A stretch of DNA of 64,000 nucleotides, taken from the NCBI GenBank assembly GCA_021732785.1, contig JAKFUG010000022.1, forward strand, positions 155,208 through 219,207. The letters are read 5' to 3'. Source of the stretch: Planctomycetaceae bacterium (lineage in GTDB: Bacteria > Planctomycetota > Planctomycetia > Planctomycetales > Planctomycetaceae). The notes below the pieces were generated by a model. That model was given only the letters and a program-made list of their open reading frames with translations. It was not told where the DNA came from and searched no databases. Below, piece after piece: positions 44,632-53,494 of this stretch; position 1 is the stretch's first letter, and each line of letters starts with the position of its first letter. The position numbers and the translations under genes were made by a program.

Positions 44632-44811
44632 CGGCAAATTCTTTCCGTGACCGTCAGTGCGGTCCGTGGCGGATCGTGGGCGGATTCTCCGGACGGGGAA
44701 TCGCGGCACCGGTTCTTCATGATACAGTGTATCGTGTTCGCCTGCCGGACCCCATCGAGCCGATTCGATGCGACCGAACTCGCGGAGACCGCCGTGCGAG
44801 GAACTGGACCG

Positions 44812-46104
44812 ATGCTGCGGATGATTCTCACGGGAGTTCTGCTCTTAACTTGCTGCTGGAATTCGGCTTCCGCGGCAGAACCGACCCCCTCGGCACCGAT
44901 TGACGCCGCGGTTGTCAAAGCTCTGCTGGAGCGAGTGGAATCAAATCAAGCTGGCGAACGTTCGGCGGCCGCGAAGGAGTTGCAGGCGCTCGGACCGGCG
45001 ATTCTGCCATTGCTTCCGCCGCCGGATCGCATGGAATCGGCCGCGGCACGGGACGTGGTGGTGCAGATCCGCAATGTGCTGGAACGGCAACTGGCCGCGG
45101 AATCCGCACTGGCGTCCACAGTTTCATGGAAAGCGACCGCCACCCCGGCGGAACTCCTCGCGGCGATCACCGCGCAAACGGGCAATCGGATGGCGTGGAC
45201 CGACAGTGGTTCTGCGACTCCGTTCGCCGTCGATTGGACGAAGCGCCCTTTCTGGGACGCGGTGGATGATCTGGCCACCGGGAGCAAATGCCGCGTGGTC
45301 TGGAATCCCCGCGCCGGTCAATTTGTGATGGAACCCCGTCTGTTAAACGGACCGCATGTCGTCGTTGCGCACGCCGGCCCGTTTCGTGCCACAGCACAGG
45401 TCGGAAAGCTCAAAGCCACAGCGACCGCGGGCGAGCAGGACATTCTGCGCCTTCAGACGACATGGCAAGCTGAACCGCGGTTGCGACCGTTGTTTCTGCG
45501 GATCAAACCCGCGGAATGGCAGGGGACGGTCGCGGAGGAAAAGGTAACGGCATGGAACCCCGAAGCGGAATATGAGCTCCCGTTTGCCGACGGAACGCGC
45601 GAATTATCGTGGCCGTTGGACCTCGTTTGGCTGGCGGACCGTAAACGGGAACCGTGGTCGCTGCATGGCAAAGCCGTCGTTCATCTGGCCGCGATGACGG
45701 AAGCGATTGCCTTTGATCCGGTCGCGCTGCGGCCCAACGTGCAACGCCGCCGCGGGGGTGTCGCCGTGCGGATTCGGGCGGCGGAATTTCGTCCCGGTGA
45801 CGACGGGCGGCTGCACGCCACCATTCGAATTCTTGTCAGTTACGACACCGGCGGTCCGGCGTTTGAATCGCACCGCGCATGGGTGTTCTATCAGGGGGCA
45901 AGCCTGCTGGGTCCGAAAGGGGAACGCATTGCATTCACCGATTATGAAGCCACTCAGGAAGCGGATGGTGCCGTGGGAGCCGAGTACCGATTTGGCAATC
46001 TCCCCGGTCGTGCGGCTGACTATCGGTTTCTTTATGAAGCCCCCACGTTGTTTCTGGACGTTCCGCTGGAAGTCGACTTTCGCAACATGCCGTCACCGGA
46101 ATAG
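44812..46104 (+). CDS. Secreted protein of unknown function
   Basis: This 430-residue protein has a signal peptide (MLRMILTGVLLLTCCWNSASAAE). A short helical HEAT-like segment (residues 28-95, VKALLERVESNQAGERSAA) precedes a region with the pattern ATPAELLAAITAQTGNRMAW, which resembles the STN-type domain of secretins. The C-terminal half (about residues 140-430) is beta-rich. GAGGAA upstream of the ATG at 44812 supports the start. It is transcribed divergently from rimO. The family looks like one seen in planctomycetes, but I cannot name it. Confidence 0.7.
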   Translation: MLRMILTGVLLLTCCWNSASAAEPTPSAPIDAAVVKALLERVESNQAGERSAAAKELQALGPAILPLLPPPDRMESAAARDVVVQIRNVLERQLAAESALASTVSWKATATPAELLAAITAQTGNRMAWTDSGSATPFAVDWTKRPFWDAVDDLATGSKCRVVWNPRAGQFVMEPRLLNGPHVVVAHAGPFRATAQVGKLKATATAGEQDILRLQTTWQAEPRLRPLFLRIKPAEWQGTVAEEKVTAWNPEAEYELPFADGTRELSWPLDLVWLADRKREPWSLHGKAVVHLAAMTEAIAFDPVALRPNVQRRRGGVAVRIRAAEFRPGDDGRLHATIRILVSYDTGGPAFESHRAWVFYQGASLLGPKGERIAFTDYEATQEADGAVGAEYRFGNLPGRAADYRFLYEAPTLFLDVPLEVDFRNMPSPE

Positions 46105-46264
46105 CTGCCGAACGTTCCGACTGTAACGGTCGCAACAGCCGGCATTCGCGTGCGCCGCAAGTCGCAGTCGATTCCATCGGTATGATCCCGACAAACGGAC
46201 GATCAACTCTGTAACGAGAGTTCCGCTCCAGGAAGGAGCCCTGTCGCTCGGCAAGGATGTGATC

Positions 46265-47827
46265 ATGCGACTATGGTGGCATAGGGCGGCAATTTGCGCC
46301 CTCATCAGCACGCTGGCAATTTCGGCGGAATCTGCTGATCGGACCCAGGCACCGGCGAAAGCCACTGCCACCAGCCCCTCCGTGCAGGGCGTCGGCTGGA
46401 AGCTCTTTCCGTGGCGCTCCAAGACGGCAACAACGGCAAAAACGTCCGCTCCCACACCTCCATCGGGAGTCGTGCCCCCACCCGCCCCTCCGGCAGAACA
46501 ACCGGTCGACCGTGTCTTCGTGAACTCGGCAGACGAAGCGATCAAGATCGTCAAGGTGTCGGCCCAGGCAGAGACCCCGATTCTCGCACAACCCGCGCCC
46601 ATTGCCCCCACAACCACCGAAAACGCCGTCCCGCCCGGTCCCAACGGAGAAGTGGAGACGCTCGTAGCCAACGGGGTGACCCTCGATGGGCTGATTTCGC
46701 TTGCCGATACCCATCACCCGCGATTGACCACCGCCTTCCAACAAATCCAGGCGGTGCGGGGGCGGGCGGTCCAGGCCGGGCTCTATCCCAATCCCGTGGC
46801 CTACAGTGCCTCGCCGCAATTGGCCGGGAAAGAAAGTCAGTACAACGGCTTCATCGCGCAGGACATCGTGACGGCTGGGAAGTTGAAGCTCAACGTCTCC
46901 GCGACGATGCGGGAAGTGCAGCAGGCTGAATTTGAATGGCAGGCCACACGCTTCGCCGTCATTACGGACATTCGGACGCAGTTCTATTCCACGTTAGCCT
47001 CACAGAACCGAACGTCCACGTGGGAAGCGCTCGTCAAACTCGCCAGCCGGTCGCGCGATGTTGCACAGAAGCTGTTGCAAGCCGGTGAAGGCACACGCGG
47101 CGACACCCTGCTGTTCGGGATTGAAGTGGATCGTGCGGAAGTCGGACTCGCGAATTCGCAGACGATCTTTACCATCGGCCGCCGTCAATTAGCGATTCTG
47201 ACCGGCATCCCGGACATGGATTTCGAGGTGCTGACCGGTGACCTCGAAGCGGCCATGCCGGAGTACGACGAACCGACACTCCGCTATCAAGTGGCACAGG
47301 CCAATCCCGCGGCGAACATTGCCCGTGTGGAGATTGATCGCCAGAACATCCTCCTGCAACGGGCGGTCGTCGAGCCAATCCCGAACGTAAACATCATGGG
47401 CGGTTATCAGCGCCAGGTGCGCGGCGAACACCAGAACATGGGGTTGGCCCAGATTTCGGTGGTGGTTCCTTTGTGGAATCGTAACCAGGGGAATATTTTC
47501 GCGGCTCAATCGCAAGTGGCCGGTGCGCGGGCCGATGTGCAACGGATTGAACTCGAACTTGCGAATCAAACGGCTCAGGCCCTCGCCAACTATCGGGCTT
47601 CCACCCAATTGGTCGCGAAATACGAAGAACAAATCGTCCCCAAAGCGCGGGAAACCTTCCGCATCAGCGAACAGTTGTACGCTCAAGGTCAGATTGATTT
47701 TCTGCGACTGTTGCAGGCGCAGAAAACACTGCTGGAAGCCGAACTGGCCCGGATTGACGCCCAGGAACAACGCTGGCGTGCCGCCTCAACAATTGCGGGT
47801 TTGCGACAGGATCAGCAGTTCCCGTAA
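46265..47827 (+). CDS. TolC-type outer membrane efflux protein
   Basis: This 520-residue protein has a signal peptide (AICALISTLAISAESAD). A Pro/Ala-rich linker (residues 50-130) precedes two outer membrane efflux protein (OEP) repeats. Repeat 1 holds TLDGLISLADTHHPRL and GRAVQAGLYPNPVAYSA. Repeat 2 includes VVVPLWNRNQGNIFAAQSQV, typical of CzcC/CusC-like channels. AAGGA 8 bases before the ATG at 46265 sets the start. No adaptor or inner-membrane pump is next to it, so its partner lies elsewhere. A perfect palindrome follows the gene. Confidence 0.87.
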   Translation: MRLWWHRAAICALISTLAISAESADRTQAPAKATATSPSVQGVGWKLFPWRSKTATTAKTSAPTPPSGVVPPPAPPAEQPVDRVFVNSADEAIKIVKVSAQAETPILAQPAPIAPTTTENAVPPGPNGEVETLVANGVTLDGLISLADTHHPRLTTAFQQIQAVRGRAVQAGLYPNPVAYSASPQLAGKESQYNGFIAQDIVTAGKLKLNVSATMREVQQAEFEWQATRFAVITDIRTQFYSTLASQNRTSTWEALVKLASRSRDVAQKLLQAGEGTRGDTLLFGIEVDRAEVGLANSQTIFTIGRRQLAILTGIPDMDFEVLTGDLEAAMPEYDEPTLRYQVAQANPAANIARVEIDRQNILLQRAVVEPIPNVNIMGGYQRQVRGEHQNMGLAQISVVVPLWNRNQGNIFAAQSQVAGARADVQRIELELANQTAQALANYRASTQLVAKYEEQIVPKARETFRISEQLYAQGQIDFLRLLQAQKTLLEAELARIDAQEQRWRAASTIAGLRQDQQFP

Positions 47828-47844
47828 CAGCGTGCGGATTTACA

Positions 47845-47866
47845 GTGTGCCACGGCCGTGGCACAC
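47845..47866. repeat. Family F palindrome, short variant
   Basis: A perfect 22-base palindrome, GTGTGCCACGGCCGTGGCAC plus AC, shares the GTGTGCCAC ends with family F. It lies between the convergent TolC-type and maf genes. It may terminate both, but no U tract is present. Confidence 0.8.
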
Positions 47867-47874
47867 AGAGAGCG

Positions 47875-48450
47875 TTACGGCACTGTGAATCCGAGTTGTC
47901 GCAATGCCGTGGTCACGAAGATCAACGGTAGCCCCGTGATCGCAGTGTGGTCTTCCGTGGTGATGGCGTCGAATAACGCGATGCCGCGCGATTCGATATT
48001 GTAGGATCCCGCACAATCGAGCGGTTGATCGTAGTCGACGTAGCGCTCGATTTCCTCCCGCGATAACGCGCGCATGTGAAGTTGTGTGCGATCCCGATGC
48101 GTCAGCATTCCTGCGGGTGAGGCCATCGTGACGGCCGTCCACAAGGTATGCACGTTCCCCGCGAGCCGTTCCAACTGGAGAATGGCGCGGTCTCTTGTTT
48201 CGGGTTTGCCGAGAATTTCACCGCGGCACTCGGCGACCTGATCGCTGCCGATGACGACCGCCTCCGGAAATCGCGTGGCGACACTTTCCGCTTTCAATCG
48301 TGCCAGTTCGGTCGCGAGTTCCTGCGGAGACCATTCCGGCCGACGCGCTGCCTCTTCATCGACACCGGGGGCCACACCGCGAAAGGGGACGCCGAGTCGT
48401 TCGAGCAACTGAGCCCGATACTTCGATGTGCTGGCGAGAATCAGTTCCAT
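47875..48450 (-). CDS. maf: Maf family nucleotide pyrophosphatase
   Basis: This 191-residue protein of the Maf/Ham1-like fold removes pyrophosphate from non-canonical nucleotides such as dTTP or UTP derivatives. Family marks are ILASTSKYRAQLL, PGVDEEA, VIGSDQVAE and the late segment GSYNIESRG with ITGLPL. Substrate class (YhdE- or YceF-like) is not certain. The ATG at 48450 overlaps the stop of the rhomboid gene by 10 bases, so translation is coupled. Confidence 0.88.
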   Translation of the reverse strand: MELILASTSKYRAQLLERLGVPFRGVAPGVDEEAARRPEWSPQELATELARLKAESVATRFPEAVVIGSDQVAECRGEILGKPETRDRAILQLERLAGNVHTLWTAVTMASPAGMLTHRDRTQLHMRALSREEIERYVDYDQPLDCAGSYNIESRGIALFDAITTEDHTAITGLPLIFVTTALRQLGFTVP

Positions 48451-49244
48451 GGGAATTGCTGTCGTCGCCAGGCGGGTGTTGGTTCCGGCCGTTGATAGCC
48501 GCGCGGGACTCGGCCTTGCCCGCTGAGGAACATCGCCGCCACCAAACCGGCAACAAAGCCGCCGATGTGGGCCCACCATGCGACGCCGCCCCCCTCAGCG
48601 GGCGTCATCGTCGCGGAGACAAATTGAAAGAGAAACCACAATCCGAGAAAGAACGGAGCCGGGACTGCCACGATTTGTGTGAAGACTCCCAGCGGCAAAA
48701 GCGTCATCACCCGCGCACCGCGGAACATCACGAAGTAGGCCCCCAGCACTCCCGCAATCGCCCCGCTGGCACCCACTGTCGGGACGATCGAACCGGGTGC
48801 CGACAGCCAATGGCCAAGGCTCGCAATCACGCCGCACGCGAGATACATCACCGCATAACCGAAATGGCCGAAGCGATCCTCCACGTTGTCGCCAAAGATG
48901 TAAAGAAACCATATATTCCCCGCGAGGTGCATCAACCCGCCGTGGAGAAAGATGCACGTGAAGAGTGTCATCCACGGAGGCACAGCCGACGGCGGTGCCA
49001 GCACATGGGTGGGCGGTTCCTGATCGAGCGGCGTCGACTCCAGCACCCCTTCCGTGGACGGCAATTCAATCGGAAGGTAGGCATTCCGAAGTCGGGCGGG
49101 AATCATTCCATATTGGTAAATCAACCCGTCGCCATTCTCCGAAGCCGCCGCCTGGGCCAGAAAAACGACCACGCACGCGGCGATCACCAGATAATTGACG
49201 AACGGCGTCGTCTCGGTTGGGACATCGTCACGCAGCGGGAACAT
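48441..49244 (-). CDS. Rhomboid family intramembrane serine protease
   Basis: This 267-residue protein has six or more membrane segments. The catalytic dyad is Ser160 (VGASGAIAG) and His226 (WWAHIGGF), and HGGLMHLAGN is the family motif before the second conserved segment. A long extracytoplasmic loop (about residues 36-90) between the first two segments is typical of bacterial rhomboids of this type. It cleaves membrane protein segments. The GxSG motif is complete, so it should be active. Only a weak ribosome binding site precedes the ATG at 49244. The maf gene overlaps its 3' end. Confidence 0.9.
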   Translation of the reverse strand: MFPLRDDVPTETTPFVNYLVIAACVVVFLAQAAASENGDGLIYQYGMIPARLRNAYLPIELPSTEGVLESTPLDQEPPTHVLAPPSAVPPWMTLFTCIFLHGGLMHLAGNIWFLYIFGDNVEDRFGHFGYAVMYLACGVIASLGHWLSAPGSIVPTVGASGAIAGVLGAYFVMFRGARVMTLLPLGVFTQIVAVPAPFFLGLWFLFQFVSATMTPAEGGGVAWWAHIGGFVAGLVAAMFLSGQGRVPRGYQRPEPTPAWRRQQFPWN

Positions 49245-49284
49245 AGACGGCTCACAAAGGGATTGTTCTTACCACGATAACGAA

Positions 49285-49308
49285 CCGCCGGTTGAAGACA
49301 ACCGGCGG
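49285..49308. repeat. Short hairpin related to family D
   Basis: The stem CCGCCGGTT/AACCGGCGG has a GAAGAC loop and shares the CCGCCGGTT core with the arms at 12701-12766. Confidence 0.65.
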
Positions 49309-49345
49309 CTATCGAGAGTCCGATTGCATACGGATTCCGTTTGCG

Positions 49346-49462
49346 GTCCCCTCGCCCCGTCTGCGGGGGAGAGGGTGAGGGTGAGGGGATGTCTTGAAAC
49401 GCGCGGCCCCCTCATCCGTCCTTCGGACCCCTTCTCCCCCGCGGACGGAGGAGAAGGGACCG
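49346..49462. repeat. REP-like repeat cluster, family I
   Basis: Two adjacent hairpins, CCCTCGCCCCG/CGGGGGAGAGGG and CCTTCTCC/GGAGAAGG, sit in a G/C strand-biased block with GTGAGGGTGAGGGG in between. The ends GGTCCCCTC and GAAGGGACC are near-complements, so the whole block can fold. This is a known style of REP-like intergenic repeat. Confidence 0.7.
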
Positions 49463-49939
49463 CCTCCACGCTGGACTGGAACGATCAAACGCTCACCGCT
49501 TCCACCACACCGCGCAAAACTCAACCTGACTCTCAATCAATAACGCATCAACTGATCCATCCGCATTCATCAATCATCACTGTCCGCGCGTTGGCAATCT
49601 CTACCGGTCGCAACGACTTTTCCGTCGAGAGCGACTCTACCCAAAGCAGGGGTTGATCTTGCGCGCGGCGAATCGTCGACCGTGAATCACCATCAAGTTG
49701 GCGAAATGGTTCAAGTCTCCCCCGTCCCCCGCGGTTACCCTTCTTCTAAAGTCGGAAGTTATCGAAACCGTTCGCTTCGCTGCCGCTGATTACGGCCTGA
49801 TTTCTTTTGCATCCTGCTCGTGAAGCTGCTCATACTGAGAGGTCACGGAATGCACAAGAAATCGGAGATGCAGGGAGCGTCGGAATCGCCGGTTGAGTTG
49901 GATCCACGGGTGAATCAAACGTTTCAGAGGGGGATGGTC

Positions 49940-51268
49940 ATGATGAAGAGAGCGCTGTTCGGCGCGTTGGGAGCGCTCCTGTTCGCCGGGAGTGTTGCGC
50001 CGCAGACGGTCTCCGCAGCGTATTGCGGGGCCGCCTGTTATCAGTCCTGTCCGTCGGTCGCGTGTCAGCCGACCGCGTGTTACACGACGTGCCGCGTCGA
50101 ACGACAAACGTGTCAGCGGACCGTTTACGACATGGTGCAGGAACCGCAGCAATACACCGTCTGTCGCACAGTGATGGAGACTTCGTACGAAGACGTCAAC
50201 GAAACGTGCTACCGCACGCTGGTCGAAACCGCCTTCCGCGAAGAGCAATACCAGGTTGCTCGGCAAGTGCTCGAAACGGCCGAGCGCGTCGAGAACTACA
50301 CCGTGATGCGGCCGGTTTCCGAGACCGTGTATCAGGATCGCAGCTACACCGTGCAACGCCCGGTGTGGGAAGAACAAGTCCGCCAGGTTCGCCGAACGGT
50401 CCAGCGCCCGGTGATGGAAACGCAGGAACGCGAAGTCCGCCGTACCGTCATGCGGCAAGTGTCGGAAACGATCAACCAGGAACGTTGCTACACGGTCATG
50501 CGGCCGGTGACGACATACCGCACGGTTCGTCAGGACTGCGGCCAATGGGTTGTCAACCGCGTGTATCACCCCGGCCCGGTCTGCCCGGTCACCACGCTCG
50601 ACAACTGCGGCTGTCCGCAAACGTGCATGGTGCAACGCCCCGGCTTCTACACCTGCAATCGTCAATGGTGCCCGCGTGTTGTTGAACAGCAGATTCCCTG
50701 CACGACGTATCAACCGCAAGTCGTCCGGCAATCGTGTCCGGTGACGGTCTGTCGCGTGGTCCCCGAGACCATCTGCCAGAAGGTGCCGGTCCAAGTCTGC
50801 CGCATGGTCTGTGAAGAAGTCGTCGACAACATTCCGTATCGTACCTGCAAGATGGTGTGCGAAACGGTCAACCAAAAGGTGCCGATGCAGGTCTGCCGGA
50901 TGGTGCCGGAACAATGCACCCGCCGGATTCCGGTGCAGACGTGCAAAGTGGTCACCGAGACATGCACCCGCCGTGTGCCGTACTGCGTGAGCCGTCAGGA
51001 ACCGTTCACGGTCACCCGCCGTGTGGCGCGTTGTGTGCCGCGTGAAGTGCAGCAAACCTGCACCCGCATGGTGGCGAAATGCGTGCCTCGCGTGGAATCG
51101 TACGAAGTCTGCAAGATGGTGCCGACCACCGTTTGTCCGACCGGCCCGGAATGCAGCAATTGCAGCACCGGGGCCTGTGGCATGAACGCGGCTCCGTTCG
51201 AAGCGGGCAAGCCGATCCTGCCGGTTCCGGAAAACGCTCCGGCCCCCGGCCTCGGCCCGGCCACGTAA
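49940..51268 (+). CDS. Cysteine-rich YTV-type planctomycete surface protein, paralogue
   Basis: This 442-residue protein has a signal peptide (RALFGALGALLFAGSVAPQTVSA, cut here at its end). It has 38 cysteines and dense Arg, Thr and Val. The N-terminal half has repeated RTVxRPV units (YTVQRPV, YTVMRPV) with YTV motifs. The C-terminal half has 16- to 18-residue units such as QKVPVQVCRMVCEEV and RIPVQTCKVVTETCT. It resembles the protein at 794-2173 but with fewer cysteines and more charged repeats. AGAGGGGG supports the ATG at 49940. A structural cell-surface role with disulfide cross-links is inferred from the family. Confidence 0.85.
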   Translation: MMKRALFGALGALLFAGSVAPQTVSAAYCGAACYQSCPSVACQPTACYTTCRVERQTCQRTVYDMVQEPQQYTVCRTVMETSYEDVNETCYRTLVETAFREEQYQVARQVLETAERVENYTVMRPVSETVYQDRSYTVQRPVWEEQVRQVRRTVQRPVMETQEREVRRTVMRQVSETINQERCYTVMRPVTTYRTVRQDCGQWVVNRVYHPGPVCPVTTLDNCGCPQTCMVQRPGFYTCNRQWCPRVVEQQIPCTTYQPQVVRQSCPVTVCRVVPETICQKVPVQVCRMVCEEVVDNIPYRTCKMVCETVNQKVPMQVCRMVPEQCTRRIPVQTCKVVTETCTRRVPYCVSRQEPFTVTRRVARCVPREVQQTCTRMVAKCVPRVESYEVCKMVPTTVCPTGPECSNCSTGACGMNAAPFEAGKPILPVPENAPAPGLGPAT

Positions 51269-51299
51269 TCGCTCACGTGCGATTGGATTTCACAACCGG

Positions 51300-51327
51300 A
51301 AGCCCAGGGATTTTGATTCCTGGGCTT
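51300..51327. terminator. Hairpin after the second YTV gene, family J, copy 4
   Basis: The stem AAGCCCAGG/CCTGGGCTT, with a further partly paired inner part, sits 31 bases after the YTV stop. It is followed by CTTTCATTC, so it may terminate transcription. It also faces the convergent GH13 gene. Confidence 0.65.
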
Positions 51328-51334
51328 CTTTCAT

Positions 51335-53404
51335 TCAATCCCCGGCATCGAGAGCAAACACGACCACGCCATTCGCGGGGATGCGGATCATCGCCGAGGC
51401 CGGCATCCCATCGCGCGGGATCGAATCGGCGTCGATTGCGCCGCCGTTGCCGAACACCAGGGGGTTCGGCCAGCCGTCGTAGAAATCGCTGTTGAAGACT
51501 TCCAGCCAGCGCCCCGGCTGTGGGAAGCCCAGTTCGTAGCGCTGCCACGCGGTTTCGTGCAGGCTGGCCACAATCACCACGTCGCGGCCGATGCCGTCGA
51601 TCCAGCGCTGCACGGCCATCACCCGGTTGAAATTGTGCGTGTAGTACGGATTCACCGAGTCACTGCGCATCGCCGGATGCTTGTGCCGCAGGTGCAACAG
51701 TTCCCGCGTGAATTGCAGGTGATCCTGCATCGCGCGGTCGTGTTCGAGGCCGTTCCACCAGAGGAGATGGCCGGGGTGAATGTCGGGGTCATCGGTCCAA
51801 AACTTGTCTTCGAGAAACTCCTGCCCCATGAAGATCATCGGAATGCCGGGAGCCGTGAGCAGCAGCGCATTGGCTACCCGCGCGCGGCTGCGGGCATACC
51901 ATGACCGGGCGTTGACGGGATCGCTGAGAGCGGCAATTCGCGGTTCACGATCGTTGGTGTTCTGCACACGCTGGCGATCGTGATTTTCGAGATGCTGCAC
52001 GAGTTGCCGTGACGCAGCAAACCCCGCTGGCAACCGGAGCGCATCGCGAACCGCGTCCAGATTCACATAGGCAGCGCGTCCCTGTGCCGCTTGGGCAATC
52101 GCGCTGCGGACGGCGGTCCGTAATCCCGCATGCACGACGGCATCGAACCCCGCGCCGTTTTCATTCTGCGGTCGCACCACCCAGCTTTGATCGCTCTTCC
52201 AGAACTCCGCGATGTGCAGACTCGTCGGCCGCTGGTATTTCACCGTCCCCATCAGGTCCTGACAGAACGACCAGCCGCCGTGGTCATCGATCACGCTGAC
52301 TTCGTCGTACCGAAAGCCATCGACGTGATACTCGTTGAGGAAGAACCGGGCGTTATCGATCAGAAACTGCCGCACTTCCGGCCGGGCAAAGTTGAAAACG
52401 AGTCCGCCCGCCCAACCGTGTTCCTGAAAATACAGATGGCCGCCGCGATCATCATCGAACGCAAACAGATTCTGCTGATCGCGGTCAAAGCCCCCCGCGT
52501 GGTTGTAGACCACATCGAGCAGCACCGCGATCCCATGCAAATGACACAGATCGATAAAGACCTTGAGCTGATTCACCTGCGGTTCAAGATCGGCTTGCGT
52601 GAGGGGCGGCTGCCCTTTCTCCGCCAGCAGGAGATTCACGAGCGTGAGATACCGCGGCAAATCCTGCGGCTCGACGCCATAGTCCATCTCTGGGGAAAAC
52701 AGATCAGTTCCGTTGTATCCCAGACTGCGCGGCGGGGGAGCTTGCCGATCGGGGACCGAGTTGTACTCCGTTACCGGCAACGGCTGAACGGCATTCACAC
52801 CGAGTGAAGCGAGATACGGAATCTTTTCGACGGCATCGAGAAATGTCGCCACGCGTTGTTCGCGCACATCGTCCCCGTGGGCATTCGTGCCGAACCAGGT
52901 GCCAAAGTGGAATTGATAAATGACGAAGTCGCGGAACTCCGGCGTGCGAAACCCGCGGTCATGCCACGGATAACTCGCCGCACTCCGCACGATGCCATCG
53001 ACATCGGGCCAATGATGGAATTCCAACTCGCGGGCATACGGATCACGCACAAATGGTTGGGCCCGCCCCACGAGATAGAAGCGGTAGTGGTCGCCATCAT
53101 GCACACCGGGGACGAAGCCCGCCCAGTGTCCATTGAGGATCGGAAACAACCGGGACTCGACCGTGGGTTGAAACGAATGCTGCTGCTCGTGCAATGATTG
53201 ATCACGGCGGACGAGCAGGAGATGGACTTCGATGGCGTTCGGAGCCCAGACGCGGAACGTCGCCCCGCCGGGGGCGAGACTGGCTCCCATCGGGGTTTGC
53301 GATCCCATCCCCAGGGCGGAAACGGGACCGAAGCCGTTGGCGAGGGCCATCTCCGGCTCGGGGTCCACCTTCCGCACAGTCCGTTTTGCCTGCTTGCGCG
53401 CCAT
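51335..53404 (-). CDS. GH13 enzyme, glycogen-branching-enzyme-like
   Basis: This 689-residue alpha-amylase family enzyme has a CBM48 domain (about residues 40-130, FRVWAPNAIEVHLL). The catalytic barrel has region I DVVYNHAGG, the nucleophile Asp367 in GFRYDEVS, acid/base Glu400 in HIAEFWKS and Asp476 in ENHDRQR. All three catalytic acids are present, so it should be active. CBM48 plus the C-terminal beta domain fits a branching enzyme or a malto-oligosyltrehalose trehalohydrolase; the length is nearer the former. GGAG before the ATG at 53404 supports the start. It follows the FtsQ-like gene on the same strand. Confidence 0.82.
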   Translation of the reverse strand: MARKQAKRTVRKVDPEPEMALANGFGPVSALGMGSQTPMGASLAPGGATFRVWAPNAIEVHLLLVRRDQSLHEQQHSFQPTVESRLFPILNGHWAGFVPGVHDGDHYRFYLVGRAQPFVRDPYARELEFHHWPDVDGIVRSAASYPWHDRGFRTPEFRDFVIYQFHFGTWFGTNAHGDDVREQRVATFLDAVEKIPYLASLGVNAVQPLPVTEYNSVPDRQAPPPRSLGYNGTDLFSPEMDYGVEPQDLPRYLTLVNLLLAEKGQPPLTQADLEPQVNQLKVFIDLCHLHGIAVLLDVVYNHAGGFDRDQQNLFAFDDDRGGHLYFQEHGWAGGLVFNFARPEVRQFLIDNARFFLNEYHVDGFRYDEVSVIDDHGGWSFCQDLMGTVKYQRPTSLHIAEFWKSDQSWVVRPQNENGAGFDAVVHAGLRTAVRSAIAQAAQGRAAYVNLDAVRDALRLPAGFAASRQLVQHLENHDRQRVQNTNDREPRIAALSDPVNARSWYARSRARVANALLLTAPGIPMIFMGQEFLEDKFWTDDPDIHPGHLLWWNGLEHDRAMQDHLQFTRELLHLRHKHPAMRSDSVNPYYTHNFNRVMAVQRWIDGIGRDVVIVASLHETAWQRYELGFPQPGRWLEVFNSDFYDGWPNPLVFGNGGAIDADSIPRDGMPASAMIRIPANGVVVFALDAGD

Positions 53405-53494
53405 CCGACATCTCCGTCATGGTCGGTCCATCCCGGTTCCGATGCGAAGAGTGTACCGCGCGGATCGCGGCAATGCCGACCAGATCGCGCATGA

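Larger units (their letters stand above)
49245..49939. other. Long repeat-containing gap before the second YTV gene
   Basis: This 695-base gap contains a short hairpin (49285-49308), a complex REP-like cluster (49346-49462) and then about 475 bases with no clear gene. The last part is presumably the promoter and leader of the YTV gene, ending in AGAGGGGG before the ATG at 49940. No -35/-10 pair stood out. Confidence 0.5.

Noticed and set aside
49790..51055. A 421-codon open frame on the minus strand, antisense to the second YTV gene
   Set aside because: It has the same cause. The product is His/Arg/Ala-rich and follows the repeat period of the real gene; no ribosome binding site.
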